NCBI GenBank assembly: GCA_001724245.1
Contig: MEDX01000022.1
Coordinates: forward strand, 1 to 46,690
DNA: 46,690 bases
Direction: 5' to 3'
Source: Fonticula-like sp. SCN 57-25
Taxonomy: Eukaryota > Nucleariida > Rotosphaerida
This document shows, piece by piece, positions 18,917 to 29,386 of the stretch (its first letter is position 1; the number at the start of each line of letters is the position of its first letter). The notes under the pieces are model-generated. The model saw only the letters and a program-made list of their open reading frames with translations, was not told the origin of the DNA and made no database searches. Position numbers and translations under genes: made by a program.

Positions 18917-21000
18917 ATGCCGGCGCCCAAGCGTGGAGGACGCGGCGGCGCAGCTGCTGGCGGACGCAAGCCCGCCCCGCGCAGGAGGCAAGAGGAGGAG
19001 GAGGATATTCCCATGGACGACGTTGATAACTGTGCGTTTAGAGGGTTTACTTTCCTTGTCTAACCTTTTTGTTCTTTCCAGTCATGGCTGAGCGCGCTGC
19101 GATGCCCAAGGGCCGCATCGGAAAGTCGCTCGCCGCACGCCACGCGGCTGTGCAGGAGGCCGCCAGCGAGGAGGACAGCGACATTTACGACGAGGACAAC
19201 ATGGAGTCCGTTTTCGATCTGGAGGGCGTGAGCGACTCTGACGACGATGACGTTGACGATGATGCGGAGGATGACGACGAAGCCGAGGAGGAGGCGAAGC
19301 ACGCCAAGGACACTGACCGCGCGTGGGGCACGCGGCGCGCCGCTTTCTACGACGGCGACGAAGTGGCGTCGGACGACGAGGAGGGCGAAAAGATGATGCG
19401 CAAGGAAGTGAAGCGCCTCCAGGCGGAGAAGTACGCCTCGATGGACGCGTCCGACTTTGCCGACGATTCTCTCGGCGCGCTCGCCAAGAAGGGCAGCAAG
19501 GCCAAGGGCAAGAAGACCTCGTCCGCCTCCGCTGAGGAGGTTGAGGTCGTCGAGCGCGACCTCGAGGGCATGAGCGATGCCGATCTTGTGGCTGTCGTTC
19601 GCCGCCAGGCGCCCGAGCTGCTCGATCTCCTCGGTGACTTTAAGGCCAAGATCGCCGACGTCCGCGGCAATGTTGCCCCGCTGCTTGACCAGATCAAGGC
19701 GGGCGTTCTTCCGACGTCGCGTGGCATCAGCTTTTTGGACGTAAAGTACCGTACGTCCCGTATTCTTTGGTGCATTTTCAGGCCTCTAACACTTTGCGCG
19801 CCTTTCCTCCTCTTTCCAGAGCTTTTGCTGACGTACTGCATGAATTTGGCGTTTTACTTTTACCTCAAGGCGAGCGGCCAGCGCATCAAGGACCATCCCG
19901 TCGTGTCGCAGCTCGTCGAGCTTCGCGCGTACATTGAAAAGCTGCGCCCGCTCGAGGCCAAGTTCAAGTACCAGATTGACAAGCTCGCCAAGGCTGCCAC
20001 CGCGGACGGCTCCGCCGCTCAATCCGCGTCGGCTGCTGCCGCCGTCGCGCACGACCCGCTGCGCTTCCGCCCCAACTTTGCGTCGATGGTCAGCGACGAG
20101 CCCGCTGCGTCGACATCGACCGCGCCCTCTGACGGCCTGTACAAGCCGACGCGCATTGCTCCCGTTCACTTTGACGAAGAGTCGACTTCCGTCAAGCAGC
20201 AGCGCCGCGCCGCGCGCCTTCTCGGCGACACGAGCCGCAAGGGCCGCCTTCTTCGCGACCTCCAGGCCGAGTTTTCCGAGCGCCCCGAGCTCATCGCCGG
20301 CGCGCGGGACGACGGCGCCGACGAGGACGACCCGGCTGCGCTGCGCGACCGCGAGCGCACGCGCTACGAGGAGGAGAACTTTGTGCGCCTCACCGTGTCA
20401 AAGTCGGAGCGCAACCGCCGCGCCAAGGGGCAGGAGCTCACGAACGACCTCGCCGACCTCGATGACTTTGGAGACTTTGACGCGTTCGTCGGGGCCGCCA
20501 CGGGCGCTGCCAAGGAGAAGCGCGACGAGTTTGAGGAGCTCAGGAAGCGGCCAAGGCGCGACCAGGCGCGCACCGAGCGCGCCTCGCGGCTGCAGGACGA
20601 CGACGGCGAGGGCGACGAGGACGCGGCCGACGCGCTGGCGTACTATGAGGGCGTTCGCGACGCCAAGAAGCGGCGCCGCGACGACCGCGAGGAGGTTGCC
20701 GGGGACCGCCGCCGGGCGCGCGCCCAGGAGGAGGAGGCCGCCTTCGAGGCCGAGGAAGGCGACAGCGACGGCGACGGGAAGCGCGCTGCGTCAAAGGACA
20801 TGCTCAAGAACAGGGGGCTCACGCCGCACCGCAACAAGAGCATCAAGAACCCGCGTGTCAAGAGGCGCATGCGCTTCGAGCAGGCCAAGATCAAGCTAAA
20901 GAGCTCGGGCGTGCGCACGGCGACGGCGCCAAAGACGGCGTACGGGGGAGAGGCGACGGGTATCAAGAGCAAGCTGTCGCGCTCTGTGCGCATCAAGTAA
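18917..21000 (+). CDS. SAS10: Sas10/Utp3 small-subunit processome protein
   Basis: Exons 18917-19031, 19082-19750 and 19820-21000; 654 residues. Sas10/Utp3 acts in the nucleolar SSU processome on 18S pre-rRNA. The N-terminus is basic and Gly-rich, followed by long Asp/Glu tracts. The Sas10/Utp3/C1D domain lies at about residues 180-290: LLDLLGDFKAKIADVRGNV, GISFLDVKYQLLLTYCMNL, FYFYLKASG and HPVVSQLVELR. The hallmark C-terminal domain closes the protein: RGLTPHRNKSIKNPRVKRR, FEQAKIKLKS and YGGEATGIKSKLSRSVRI. The 69-nt intron 19751-19819 is in frame and stop-free but splits the conserved KYQLLLTYC block, so splicing is clearly intended. Shares a promoter with RPC31 and converges on RPL4. Confidence 0.95.
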
Positions 21001-21390
21001 AATCATCTTTATATTCTCTTTTATGTTTGTGTTGCGACTCTTTTCTTGTACATGTGACCGATCGTTCAGAATACAGCTGCCATGACGCTCATGAAGTAAG
21101 GGAACAACGGGAAGAGTGGCCTCATGTGGGTGCATTGCGGCATGCACAACAAAAGTATTGAGCTATTGCACGCACAAACGAACGTGAAAGTCCTTTAAGT
21201 CCTTTGCCATTGTGGACGTTTGTCATATGAACCGGTATTGTTTTCTTTATCTTTTGTGTTTAAGTGTGGGCTGTGCATAAAAAAAAGTGCGAAAACAATG
21301 ACGTTTATTGAATCGCAGTATACGGGCTTATTACTCGAGTCACACTGCTATTGATCACGGGCTTGCAACTGTCGCATCCTCCGGCACCGC
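21001..21390. other. Intergenic, convergent gene ends
   Basis: 390 bp between the stops of SAS10 (+) and RPL4 (-). AT-rich with a run of A near 21281-21287; no supported gene or RNA. Confidence 0.5.
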
Positions 21391-22715
21391 TTAGTTGGTG
21401 AGGACCTTAAAGAACTGGGCCTGCGAGGCGCGCTTGCGCTCCTTGAGGTTGGCCTTCGAGGCAGCCTTGGCAGCCTTGGCGGTCTTCGAGTCCTTCTTCT
21501 TGAGGCCGTTGATGATCTCAGTGCGGACGACCGTCTTGGCGTACGGGTTGAGGCGGAGCTTGGCGTTGAGGTTGCGAAGGGGGTTCTTCTTGAGCTGGGC
21601 GCGCTTGACGCGGGCCGGGCCAGCAGCGCGGAGAACAGTCTGGACCTCCGACGAGTTGATCAGGCGGTTGATGTCAGTGTTCTTCATGATCGGGCGGGGC
21701 AGGTTGTAGTTGGTCTTGACCGTCGACGCCTTGGCGTAGGTGCCGTAGATGGCATCAAGACGCTCAAAGGCCTGGCGGGTCCAGATGACGAAGCGGCCGA
21801 GGTGACCTCCGGGGGCGAGCTTGAGGAGGTTGAGGCGCTCAACGTTGACGAGCTCAACGCCGGGGAGGTTGCGGAAGGCGCGGACAACGCCAGCATCCTC
21901 ACCGTAGACCACGAGGGGGCCACGGCGCTGCACATAGCGGCGGTTGCGGGACTTGCCGCCGCCAGTGCGGAGCTTGTGCGAGGCCTTGGCCTTCTCAACA
22001 TCAGCGAAAGCCTGGAGCTTCTGGAGGGCAGCGACGGCCTCCTTGGTCTTGTTGATCGACTGGACGCTGTTGGAGACAACGAGCGGGATCTCGGGGATCT
22101 GCTCCACGCGGTGACCGCGGGCCAGCACGAGGGAAGGCACGGCGGTGGCGGCGAGGGCCGACGTCAGCGCATAGCGGCGCTGAGTCGTGTTAATGGGGCG
22201 GTGCCAGCGACGGAAGGTCTTGGTCGGCGCGAACATGCGACCCTTACGGCACATGTTACCGAACGCGGCCTGTCCGCTGCGGTTGGTTCCGCCACCCGAG
22301 ACACGAGGAATACGCGCAACGGCGCGGCCCGTACCCCACGACTCGGCCGAGTGCTGCATGCCGGCCTTGGCATTGACAGCGTACGGCTGGCGACGGTTCT
22401 TGTTCATGCTGGTGTGCACGAAGTTGACGACATCCGGGCGGATGGGAGCGCGGAAAACAGCGGGGAGAGTGACGGACTTGCCGTTCTCCTCAAGCTGCAC
22501 CTGAACAAGCGGACGCGTGGCCTGCACAGCACGGATGCGTTAGCCACCATGCCGGATACATCCATATGGGCGCGGATGCGCAGGTGTTACACCGAGCGCA
22601 TCCATACATGCAACCATCCATTCTGACCTCTCAGACGCCGGGCAACCGAACATCCGGGTCCACCACACACAATAGACCAAGAAACCCGCAGCGTTAGGCC
22701 CTAGAAGCGCACCAT
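21391..22715 (-). CDS. RPL4: 60S ribosomal protein L4 (uL4)
   Basis: Exon 1 is the start codon alone (22715-22713); after a 191-nt intron (22712-22522) exon 2 runs 22521-21391. Product 377 residues, starting [11 protein letters not shown] like MACARPLISV of animals. Highly conserved blocks include [97 protein letters not shown] and [16 protein letters not shown]. uL4 lines the exit tunnel of the large subunit. The C-terminal extension is Lys/Ala-rich and shorter than the human one. The donor follows the ATG directly (ATG then GTGCGC), and the acceptor (TGCAG then GCC) has a CTAAC branch site 23 nt upstream. It is divergent from SEC61 gamma. Confidence 0.95.
22522..22712 (-). other. RPL4 intron 1, the longest intron in the window
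   Basis: 191 nt against a typical 45-55 nt. It starts GTGCGC and ends with a branch-like GGCTAACG and TGTGCAG. Ribosomal-protein introns often host snoRNAs, but I could not pair convincing C (RUGAUGA) and D (CUGA) boxes, so none is called. Confidence 0.75.
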
Positions 22716-22847
22716 TTTTTCGAGTCCCCCGCGCGATACAAGTACGACGGATGGGAGAGAGGAAGACTCTGCGCACGGATGCGACTTAGAAAAGGTCCCT
22801 CGGAATCCGGGGCAGACTCGGTGGTGATTTTGATTGCTGGCCGCTTC

Positions 22848-22854
22848 TGATTGG
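22848..22854. promoter_or_regulatory. CCAAT box in the RPL4/SEC61 gamma bidirectional promoter
   Basis: TGATTGG lies in the 238-bp interval between the two divergent ATGs, 133 bp from RPL4 and 100 bp from SEC61 gamma. Same heptamer as the pair upstream of PEN-2. Confidence 0.4.
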
Positions 22855-22953
22855 CACAAACCGTTTTGCTCACCGCAGGTACGTCCACAAAGAGGGGAGG
22901 CGGCCGTGTTTTTGTACGGCGGCGACTAACTTTGCGGCGGTCTCTAGTCAAAG

Positions 22954-23279
22954 ATGGATGAGCTTCTTAAGCAGTTTGATGGCCCGCGCCAGTTTGTGAA
23001 CGACAGCGTTCACTTGCTTCGCCGTTGCGAGAAGCCCGACCGCCAGGGTGCGCAATTGAACGATGGCCTTTTTTCCTGCCCCAATTCGCTAACAATTAAT
23101 GCTCCCGCAGAGTTCCTCAAGATCGCCCAGGCTGTCGCTCTTGGTTTCTTGGTTATGGGCGCGATCGGCTACTTTGTGAAGCTTATCCACATCCCCATCA
23201 ACAACATTATTGTGTACGAATCGGTGCCCTTTTCCTTTGTTGTCGCTAACGACTGTTTTTGATCTACAGAGGTGTTTGA
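22954..23279 (+). CDS. SSS1: Sec61 gamma / Sss1 translocon subunit
   Basis: Exons 22954-23047, 23111-23213 and 23270-23279; 68 residues (human SEC61G 68). A tail-anchored protein that clamps the Sec61 channel in the ER membrane. The sequence runs [60 protein letters not shown] and IIVGV-stop; the cytosolic amphipathic helix and single transmembrane segment are unmistakable. The last exon is only 10 nt and supplies the final three residues and the stop; without it the frame would read into intron 2. Introns are 63 nt (with CGCTAACA branch) and 56 nt (with CGCTAACG branch). A polyadenylation-like AATAAA follows at 23299. Confidence 0.95.
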
Positions 23280-23861
23280 GTTTCCCGTGGGCCTGTAAAA
23301 TAAAAAAGCTGTCTACTTTTGAAATACTCTTGCATTCGACTCTTTGGGCAACGTTTATTAGGGAAGGGAAGGGAAGGAGGACGCGGAGGAGGTTAGCAGT
23401 ACTTTAGCTTTTGCGCATTGGTGTCACATACGACGACATCGGGTGTGCTCGCTCGTTGGCGCATATTAATTTACGTATGGCGCTGTGCGCGGCATGGTTA
23501 AATGCGAACGACGTTCCTTGGGGCCTTGCGCGATCTTTGTTTTCCACCTTCTTGCATGCCTTTCATATCACAAATTTGCACCAGAACACTATTGAACAGT
23601 GTTCGCTCTATTCGAGCTCTTGCTGCGTGTTCCAACTCGATAATGAATAGAAAGGTCCACCGTGGCAGCTCAGTTAACCCCTCGACCAAGTGCCATTCAG
23701 GTTTCGCTTTTTACCTCCAATGAATGCAAACTGCAAACAATCCACCAATCGGATGCGAGTAGCGGGAGGAAAAAACACCAAAACACAAACACAATCCAAA
23801 CGACCGTTCGGCTGCATCCAAAGCTTTGGCATCCGCCGCCGTCGCATCCTTGGCAGCTACC
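23280..23861. other. Intergenic: SEC61 gamma 3' flank and ARP2 promoter
   Basis: 580 bp. It starts with an AATAAA-like signal (23299-23304) and a GGGAAGGGAAGGGAAGG purine run near 23359-23376. Toward ARP2 it holds CCAAT elements (23716-23720 and 23745-23749) and the CAAACTGCAAAC repeat. Short open frames here lack support. Confidence 0.5.
23727..23738. promoter_or_regulatory. CAAACTG repeat upstream of ARP2
   Basis: CAAACTGCAAAC, one full heptamer and a partial second one, 124-135 bp upstream of the ARP2 ATG and next to a CCAAT element. Weakest of the four occurrences. Confidence 0.45.
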
Positions 23862-25293
23862 ATGGCAGGTACCATCCGGGCTCGGGGGCATAGCTGGGGC
23901 GCCCATCCTATCCGGTACTGATGCTTGCTTGCGTTTGTAGGGACGTTCAACTCTGAGAATGTCGTCGTCTGCGACAACGGCACTGGCGTACGCCCCTGGC
24001 CGAAACCACAACAAACGCAATGATGGCTAACAATGCGGTCTTTTTCGCACTTTTCACAGTTTGTCAAGTGCGGTTTCGCGGGCAGCAACTTCCCCACCTC
24101 AATTTTCCCCTCTCTTGTGGGCCGGCCCATGCTCCGCTCGGAGGAGAAGGTGAACGGTGTCCAGCTCCGCGACATTATGGTCGGCCAGGAGGCGTCGGAC
24201 CAGCGCGCCCAGCTCCAGCTCAGCTACCCTATGGAGAACGGTGTTATTCGTAACTGGGAGGATATGCACCACCTGTGGAACCACACTTTCGATGAGGTCC
24301 TCAAGGTGGACGCTTCCAAGCGCCCGTCCACCCGCATTCTCCTCACCGAGCCCCCGCTCAACCCGGAGAACAACCGCAAGAAGATGGTCTCGACCATGCT
24401 TGAGGAGTACAATTTCCACTCTGTCTACGTCGCCGTCCAGGCCGTCCTGACGCTCTACGCTCAGGGTGCGTGCTTTTCGCACAACTTGCTCGCATTTTGC
24501 TGATTTGCAATGTAGGTCTGCAGACTGGTGTCGTTGTGGATTCGGGTGATGGTGTGACCCACATTGTGCCGGTGTATGACGGCTTTTCGTTGCCTCATCT
24601 TACCCGCCGTCTCGACGTGGCCGGCCGCGACGTGACGCGCTACCTCATCAAGCTTATGCTGCTGCGCGGCTATGCTTTCAACCGCACCGCCGATTTCGAG
24701 ACGGTTCGTGAGATCAAGGAGAAGCTCTGCTACACTGGGTGCGTTCCTTTTTTTTCTTCTTTTCTTTTTGCTTATGGAGGTGCTCTAGCTACGACCTTGA
24801 GCTCGAGACCAAGCTCGCCCAGGAGACGACGGTCCTCGTTGAGAATTACACATTGCCCGACGGCCGCGTCATCCGCGTCGGCTCGGAGCGCTTTGAGGCC
24901 CCCGAGGCCCTGTTCCAGCCCAACCTCATCGACGTCGAGTCGGTCGGCATGGCTGAGCAGCTTTTCAATTGCATCCAGTCGGCGGACATGGATATCCGCA
25001 GCGAGTTTTACAAGCACATTGTGCTCTCGGGCGGCTCCACCATGTACCCCGGCCTGCCCTCGCGCCTCGAGAAGGAGGTCAAGCAGCTCTACTTTACGCG
25101 CGTTCTCAAGAACGACGTCAAGGGCCTGGCCAAGTTCAAGATCCGCATCGAGGACCCCCCGCGCCGCAAGCACATGGTGTTCCTCGGTGGCGCTGTGCTC
25201 GCCCAGATCATGAAGGACAAGAACGAGTTCTGGATGACGCGGAAAGAGTACGACGAGATGGGCGTGGACCGCCTCATCAAGATGAAGAAGTAG
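23862..25293 (+). CDS. ARP2: Actin-related protein 2 (Arp2/3 complex)
   Basis: Exons 23862-23868, 23941-23987, 24060-24465, 24516-24738 and 24789-25293; 395 residues (human ARP2 394). Arp2 with Arp3 forms the first subunits of a branched actin filament. It is Arp2 rather than actin by [54 protein letters not shown] and [20 protein letters not shown]-binding elements are intact ([39 protein letters not shown]). The first exon has 7 nt (ATG GCA G) before a 72-nt intron, so the protein begins [18 protein letters not shown]. Introns are 72, 72, 50 and 50 nt. Its presence implies branched-actin structures such as patches or pseudopods. Converges on the TrpRS gene. Confidence 0.97.
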
Positions 25294-25510
25294 AGCGGCC
25301 TCTGCTCGCAGGGACAGTGCCGGAGAGCTCATTAGCGTATCCCCTCTGTTTTGCCCACGTTTCTTTGTCCACTCTTTCGTTTGTCATGTATAAAGCGCAA
25401 GCACGCCACAAGCCTCCTTGCTTGTCTGGTGCCCTGTTGTCCCCTCTTTTCATCTCATTCTTATTAATAATATTTTCGTTTCTATTGCGATGTACATATG
25501 TTGCCTTGCC

Positions 25511-26652
25511 TTATACGAGCGACGTGCCCACCAGCTTGCGCACTTGCGTCATTGTTTCCTCTGCGATAACATTCGCCTTTTCTTGTCCTTCCTTTAATAC
25601 CTGCACGGCATGCGAGCGGTCAGCCTGCAGCTCGGCGAGCCTGCGCTGGATCGGCGAGAGGTGCTCCACGAGCGCTTCTGTCACGGCCGCCTTTAGCTGC
25701 GCATTGTTGGCCTCGCTCATTTCAGCGGCAATGTCGGCCGGTGACCTTTCGGTTACGTGGCCGAGAATGTTGAGTAGGTTGGCGAGGCCCGGCCGGTTCT
25801 CGGGGTCGAAAGTGATGCCGCGCGTCGAGTCCGTGACGGCCTTGCTGATCTTTGAGCGGATGAGCTCTGGCGGGTCGTTGAGGTTGATTCTCGAAGCGTC
25901 TTCGGCGTCCGACTTGCTCATCTTGCGAAGCGGATCCCGGAGGCTCATCACCCGGCGGGCCTGGCCGTACACGCCTTCGGGTACCGGAAACATCGGGTGC
26001 TTGAACTGGTGGTTGAAACGCGCAGCAATGTCGCGCGCAAGCTCGAGGTGCTGCGTCTGATCGTCTCCCACGGGTACCTGCTTGGCGCTGCGCAAGGGGT
26101 TAGCGGCGCCAATCACACGATGCAATGCGTGCCGGTAGAGGAGGATGTCCGCCGCCATGAGCGTCGGGTAGAGAAGCAGGCCGCTGGGGAGCGATGCCTG
26201 GCGCTCGGGCGTAAGATTGCCGTCCGCTGGCGTCCACTTTGTCTTCCACTGTGTCATGCGCTGCAGCCACCCTACGGGCGTGATGCACGTGAGGATCCAG
26301 TTGAGCTCTCCGATGGCCGGCACCTGGGAAAAGTCAGCAACTGAAAAAGAGACACGGAAACGCGCACCGCGCTCTGCTGAAACAGGATCGACTGCTTGGG
26401 GTCAATTCCGCATGCTAGCATGCTGTTGGTCATATCGATGATGCTCTGCCGCAGCTCGGCAGGCTTGCGCGGCATTGTGAGCGCGTGCATGTCGACCACG
26501 CAGTACAGGTCCGCGGCATCGGGAGACGAAGACGCCTGCATCTTGGTCCACTCGCGCAGCGCGCCAAGGTAGTTGCCCAGCGTCGGGACCCCGCCCGTTG
26601 GCTGAATGCCGCTAAAGATGCGCGTCCGCGCGCGTGCAACCCTTCCCGACAT
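25511..26652 (-). CDS. MSW1: Tryptophanyl-tRNA synthetase, bacterial/mitochondrial type
   Basis: Two exons, 26652-26368 and 26323-25511; 365 residues. This class I synthetase charges tRNA-Trp. The HIGH-equivalent is FSGIQPTGGVPTLGNYLGAL and the KMSKS loop is exact in LRKMSKSDAED. Other family blocks are YCVVDMHALTM, SILFQQSAVPAIGELNWIL, LLLYPTLMAADILLYR and VPVGDDQTQHLELARDIA. The length and motifs fit the bacterial-type enzyme, which in eukaryotes serves mitochondria; the nuclear-encoded cytosolic enzyme is different. The N-terminus before the catalytic fold is short but rich in Arg and without acids (MSGRVARARTR), consistent with import. The 44-nt intron joins QQSA to VPAIGE. Confidence 0.93.
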
Positions 26653-26888
26653 TGCTCGCGTGCCAAAACGTGACAGCTCCGATGCCTCTTTGCTGACTGT
26701 ACACTATTCCTTGTCTTGGTGATTACACGGCCCATTCGCTGTGTATTCTACGGGCTTTCTCCAGTCAAATCACGTGATCAAATCCTGGTCCCTTGTTGCG
26801 CTGGTCGCTCCTGTTGCCGCTGGCCGGCCCGTCCTCCTTTGACCTCCTTTATTGACCATCGGCCGTTGGTCCTCTGAGGCTACCCGCC
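26653..26888. promoter_or_regulatory. Divergent promoter of TrpRS and FERRY3
   Basis: 236 bp between the two start codons with no gene. Contains AATCACGTGATCA near 26768-26780, a palindromic CACGTG E-box with extended arms (ATCACGTGAT). Regulatory role is inferred. Confidence 0.5.
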
Positions 26889-29298
26889 ATGTTGTCTCTG
26901 GAGCACGAGAAGCTGATATGCCCGCGGGACATGACGCTCGTCTTGGAGAGCCGCGTTGTTTCGCAAAAGTTTACGATGGAGCTAGACCTCGTCGAAGGGG
27001 ATAGCGTCATTGAAGTTGTGCGGCGAGCCATGGAGGAGAACAGCGTGCCCATCAACCTCGAGCCGGTTCTTTTATCAAACGCACACAGAGTTATTTCGAG
27101 CAGTTCCGCCGACATCGACGACAGGCAGGCCACGGCAGGTACGTAGCATCCGTTCTCCTGCACTCTCGCTGACGCAATCATCATAGCTGTAGAAGACGAC
27201 GCGGCCGTGAGCGCCGCCGTGGCCGACTTTTCTCGGCGGCTTCGCCTGACGCATCAGCATTTCCACAAGCTGCCCGCCGAGCCGCGATTCCCCTCTGCGT
27301 TCAATGCCGTGCTGCGGTCGTACGGCTCGACCTTTGACCGCCTGCTGCAGATGGAGGCGAGCATGGCGCAGGCCGTCGAGGAGGAGCTCACCAAGCGCCA
27401 GCGGTCTCTTAATACGCTTCATGAACGGTGCGCTATAGCTGATTATAATTTGTGCGCTCACGATGGCGATGGCAGGCATGCGCGTGAGCGAGATGCTGCC
27501 GCGGCGGCCAAGGAGGAAAAGGCTGCGATCCAGGCGATGCTTGCGCGCCAGGCGAACGACGTCGAGTCTGTATCGAACCGCTGGGCGGCCGAGATTGCCG
27601 AGATGAAGCGTGCGCAGCGCAAGGCGTACCACGACTATATTGTTCGCGTGTACCGCACGCTACATCCCGAAGTGTCGCCATCCGACTTTGAATATTCCGA
27701 GATGCGCAAGCCGCGCGGCTCGTCGCGGCCAAACTCACGGAGCGGTTCGCGGAGCACTTCTCGCAGTACATCACGTAATTCAATTGGCTCGCACGACTTG
27801 TACGACGACCGGCGAGTGATCATTAGCCCAATGCGCAAAAGCATTTCTACCGACAGTTCGCTGAGCGCCGTGGCGGCCGGCCTGGCGAGCCCGCCGGCGA
27901 CTATACTGCTGGCGAGTCCGACACTGAGCGCCGCGGGGGTCGAACCCGGCAGTCCGTCGCTGCTGGACACCAAGCTCGTTGCCGAGCTGACCGAGATGGG
28001 CTTTGAGTCTGCGCTTGTCGAGCTCGCGCTCACTCTCGGGGAGAACAACAAGGATCAGGCGCTGTCGTACCTGCTCGAAAAGGCCGACGTCCTGGCCGAG
28101 ATGCTTGCGACGGCGTCGAGAAAGGCCAGCCCAGCTGCGCTCTCGCCGTCGAACACGACTGCAATGCCGCAGCAGCGGCGGCGGACGTCGAGCGTCGGCT
28201 CGATCCCAGTGTCGCACTCGACGCCGCAGATCCCATCCCCGACACCGGCGCCGCACGTGTCGTCACCGCCGTCAGCGCCGCAGTTGTCGTCGGTGACGTC
28301 TCCGTCGGCGTCTCCGTCAGCGTCGGGCGACGTCAAGGCAGGCAGCAAGGCGCTATCGGCGGCGCAGTCGTTCATGTCCAATGCAATCGGCCGCCTCGGC
28401 CGCGTCCGCTCGCAGCTCCCGACGTCGCTGAGCGCCGCGCTCTCCAGCGCGTCCTCGTCGCTCGTGCAGGAGGAGGCGCCGGCGGCGCACATCCCGCTGG
28501 CCGAGAGCTTTAGTGTGCAGCTCGGGTCGCAGGAAAAGACGTCGCTCAATATCCGCATCGCTGTCGAGCCGCTCCTCGAGGACGACCGGGGCGACCCGCA
28601 GCGGCACATGGCGCAGCGCGCGCAGACGCTCATGTCGGTCTATACACCGGCTCTCATGGCGGGCGTCCTTGTAACAAAGCACGACGTCCTGCCGACGGGC
28701 GCCGCCCTTTCGCCAAGTACGCTTTTTGTTTTTGATAGCCTTTTTATGCTGACTCTTTAAAGTCTTTAAGGAGCTGTGCGACGCGACGACAGAGTTTCAC
28801 TTTGATACGCTTGAGGAGCAGCTAAAAGAGGCCTTTGAAGCTCTGCGGAGCGCTGGGCGAGGTAACTGGGTTCCTCTCGTGTCTGTTGGCGACTATTTTG
28901 TGACGCGGCACAGCAACCTTCCGCTGCTGCACGTCGCGTTCCACCTGATCAGCGACTGCAAGCCCGGCGAGCTGACCAACCGCTCGCCAGTGATGACCGG
29001 GCTGCGCAACATTGTAAAGGCTGTCGTGCGGTACGACATGGCGCAGCTATCGCTCCCGCTGCTGCTGCTGCCAGAGGAGACCGTCATCGACGACCCGTTC
29101 CCCGTGTGCCTGCGCCGGGCCGAGATGGTTCTCAAGGCCGTCAAGGGGCTCCTCATCGAGCAGCGCGCCACAAAGGCCGCTTCTACCGTGTCCTCCAGCG
29201 GATCGAGGCTTATCCAATTTCTGCTGCCTCGCGCCACAACGCCCGAGCAATTCGCAGCGTATCGGCAGGTCTTGACGACCGTGTTCCGTGTAAATTAG
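26889..29298 (+). CDS. FERRY3: FERRY3 / C12orf4 homologue (FERRY complex subunit, DUF2362)
   Basis: Exons 26889-27138, 27187-27427, 27476-28716 and 28763-29298; 755 residues. The C-terminal 180 residues match the DUF2362 signature of C12orf4: LVSVGDYFVTRHSNL, LHVAFHLISDCK, SPVMTGLRNIVKAVVRYDM, LRRAEMVLKAVKGLLIE and RLIQFLLPRATTPEQF. Upstream come a helical region with RYGSTFDRLLQMEASMAQAVE-type heptads, a Ser/Arg-rich segment, and a UBA-like module at about 325-370 (KLVAELTEMGFESALVELAL). In humans FERRY is a five-subunit Rab5 effector that carries mRNAs on early endosomes; C12orf4 is its subunit 3. The 48-nt segment 27428-27475 is called an intron from its donor and acceptor but is in frame and stop-free, so it is uncertain. 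Converges on the next gene with 88 bp between stops. Confidence 0.85.
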
Positions 29299-29386
29299 AA
29301 ACCCAGTTTGCGCTGTTGTTGCTGTTATTTTCCCGCATCCCTGTACAGTATGGATATGGATTAATCCCAAATATACACTCAATGAT

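Noticed and set aside
21802-22626. Open frame antisense to RPL4
   Set aside because: RPL4 on the minus strand is near-identical to known uL4 blocks; the plus frame has no recognisable motif.
23411-23650. Open frame between SEC61 gamma and ARP2
   Set aside because: Random-looking composition with many Cys and no conserved motif; falls in promoter-type sequence.
23862-25293. Conventional actin
   Set aside because: Arp2-specific segments ([29 protein letters not shown]) are present.
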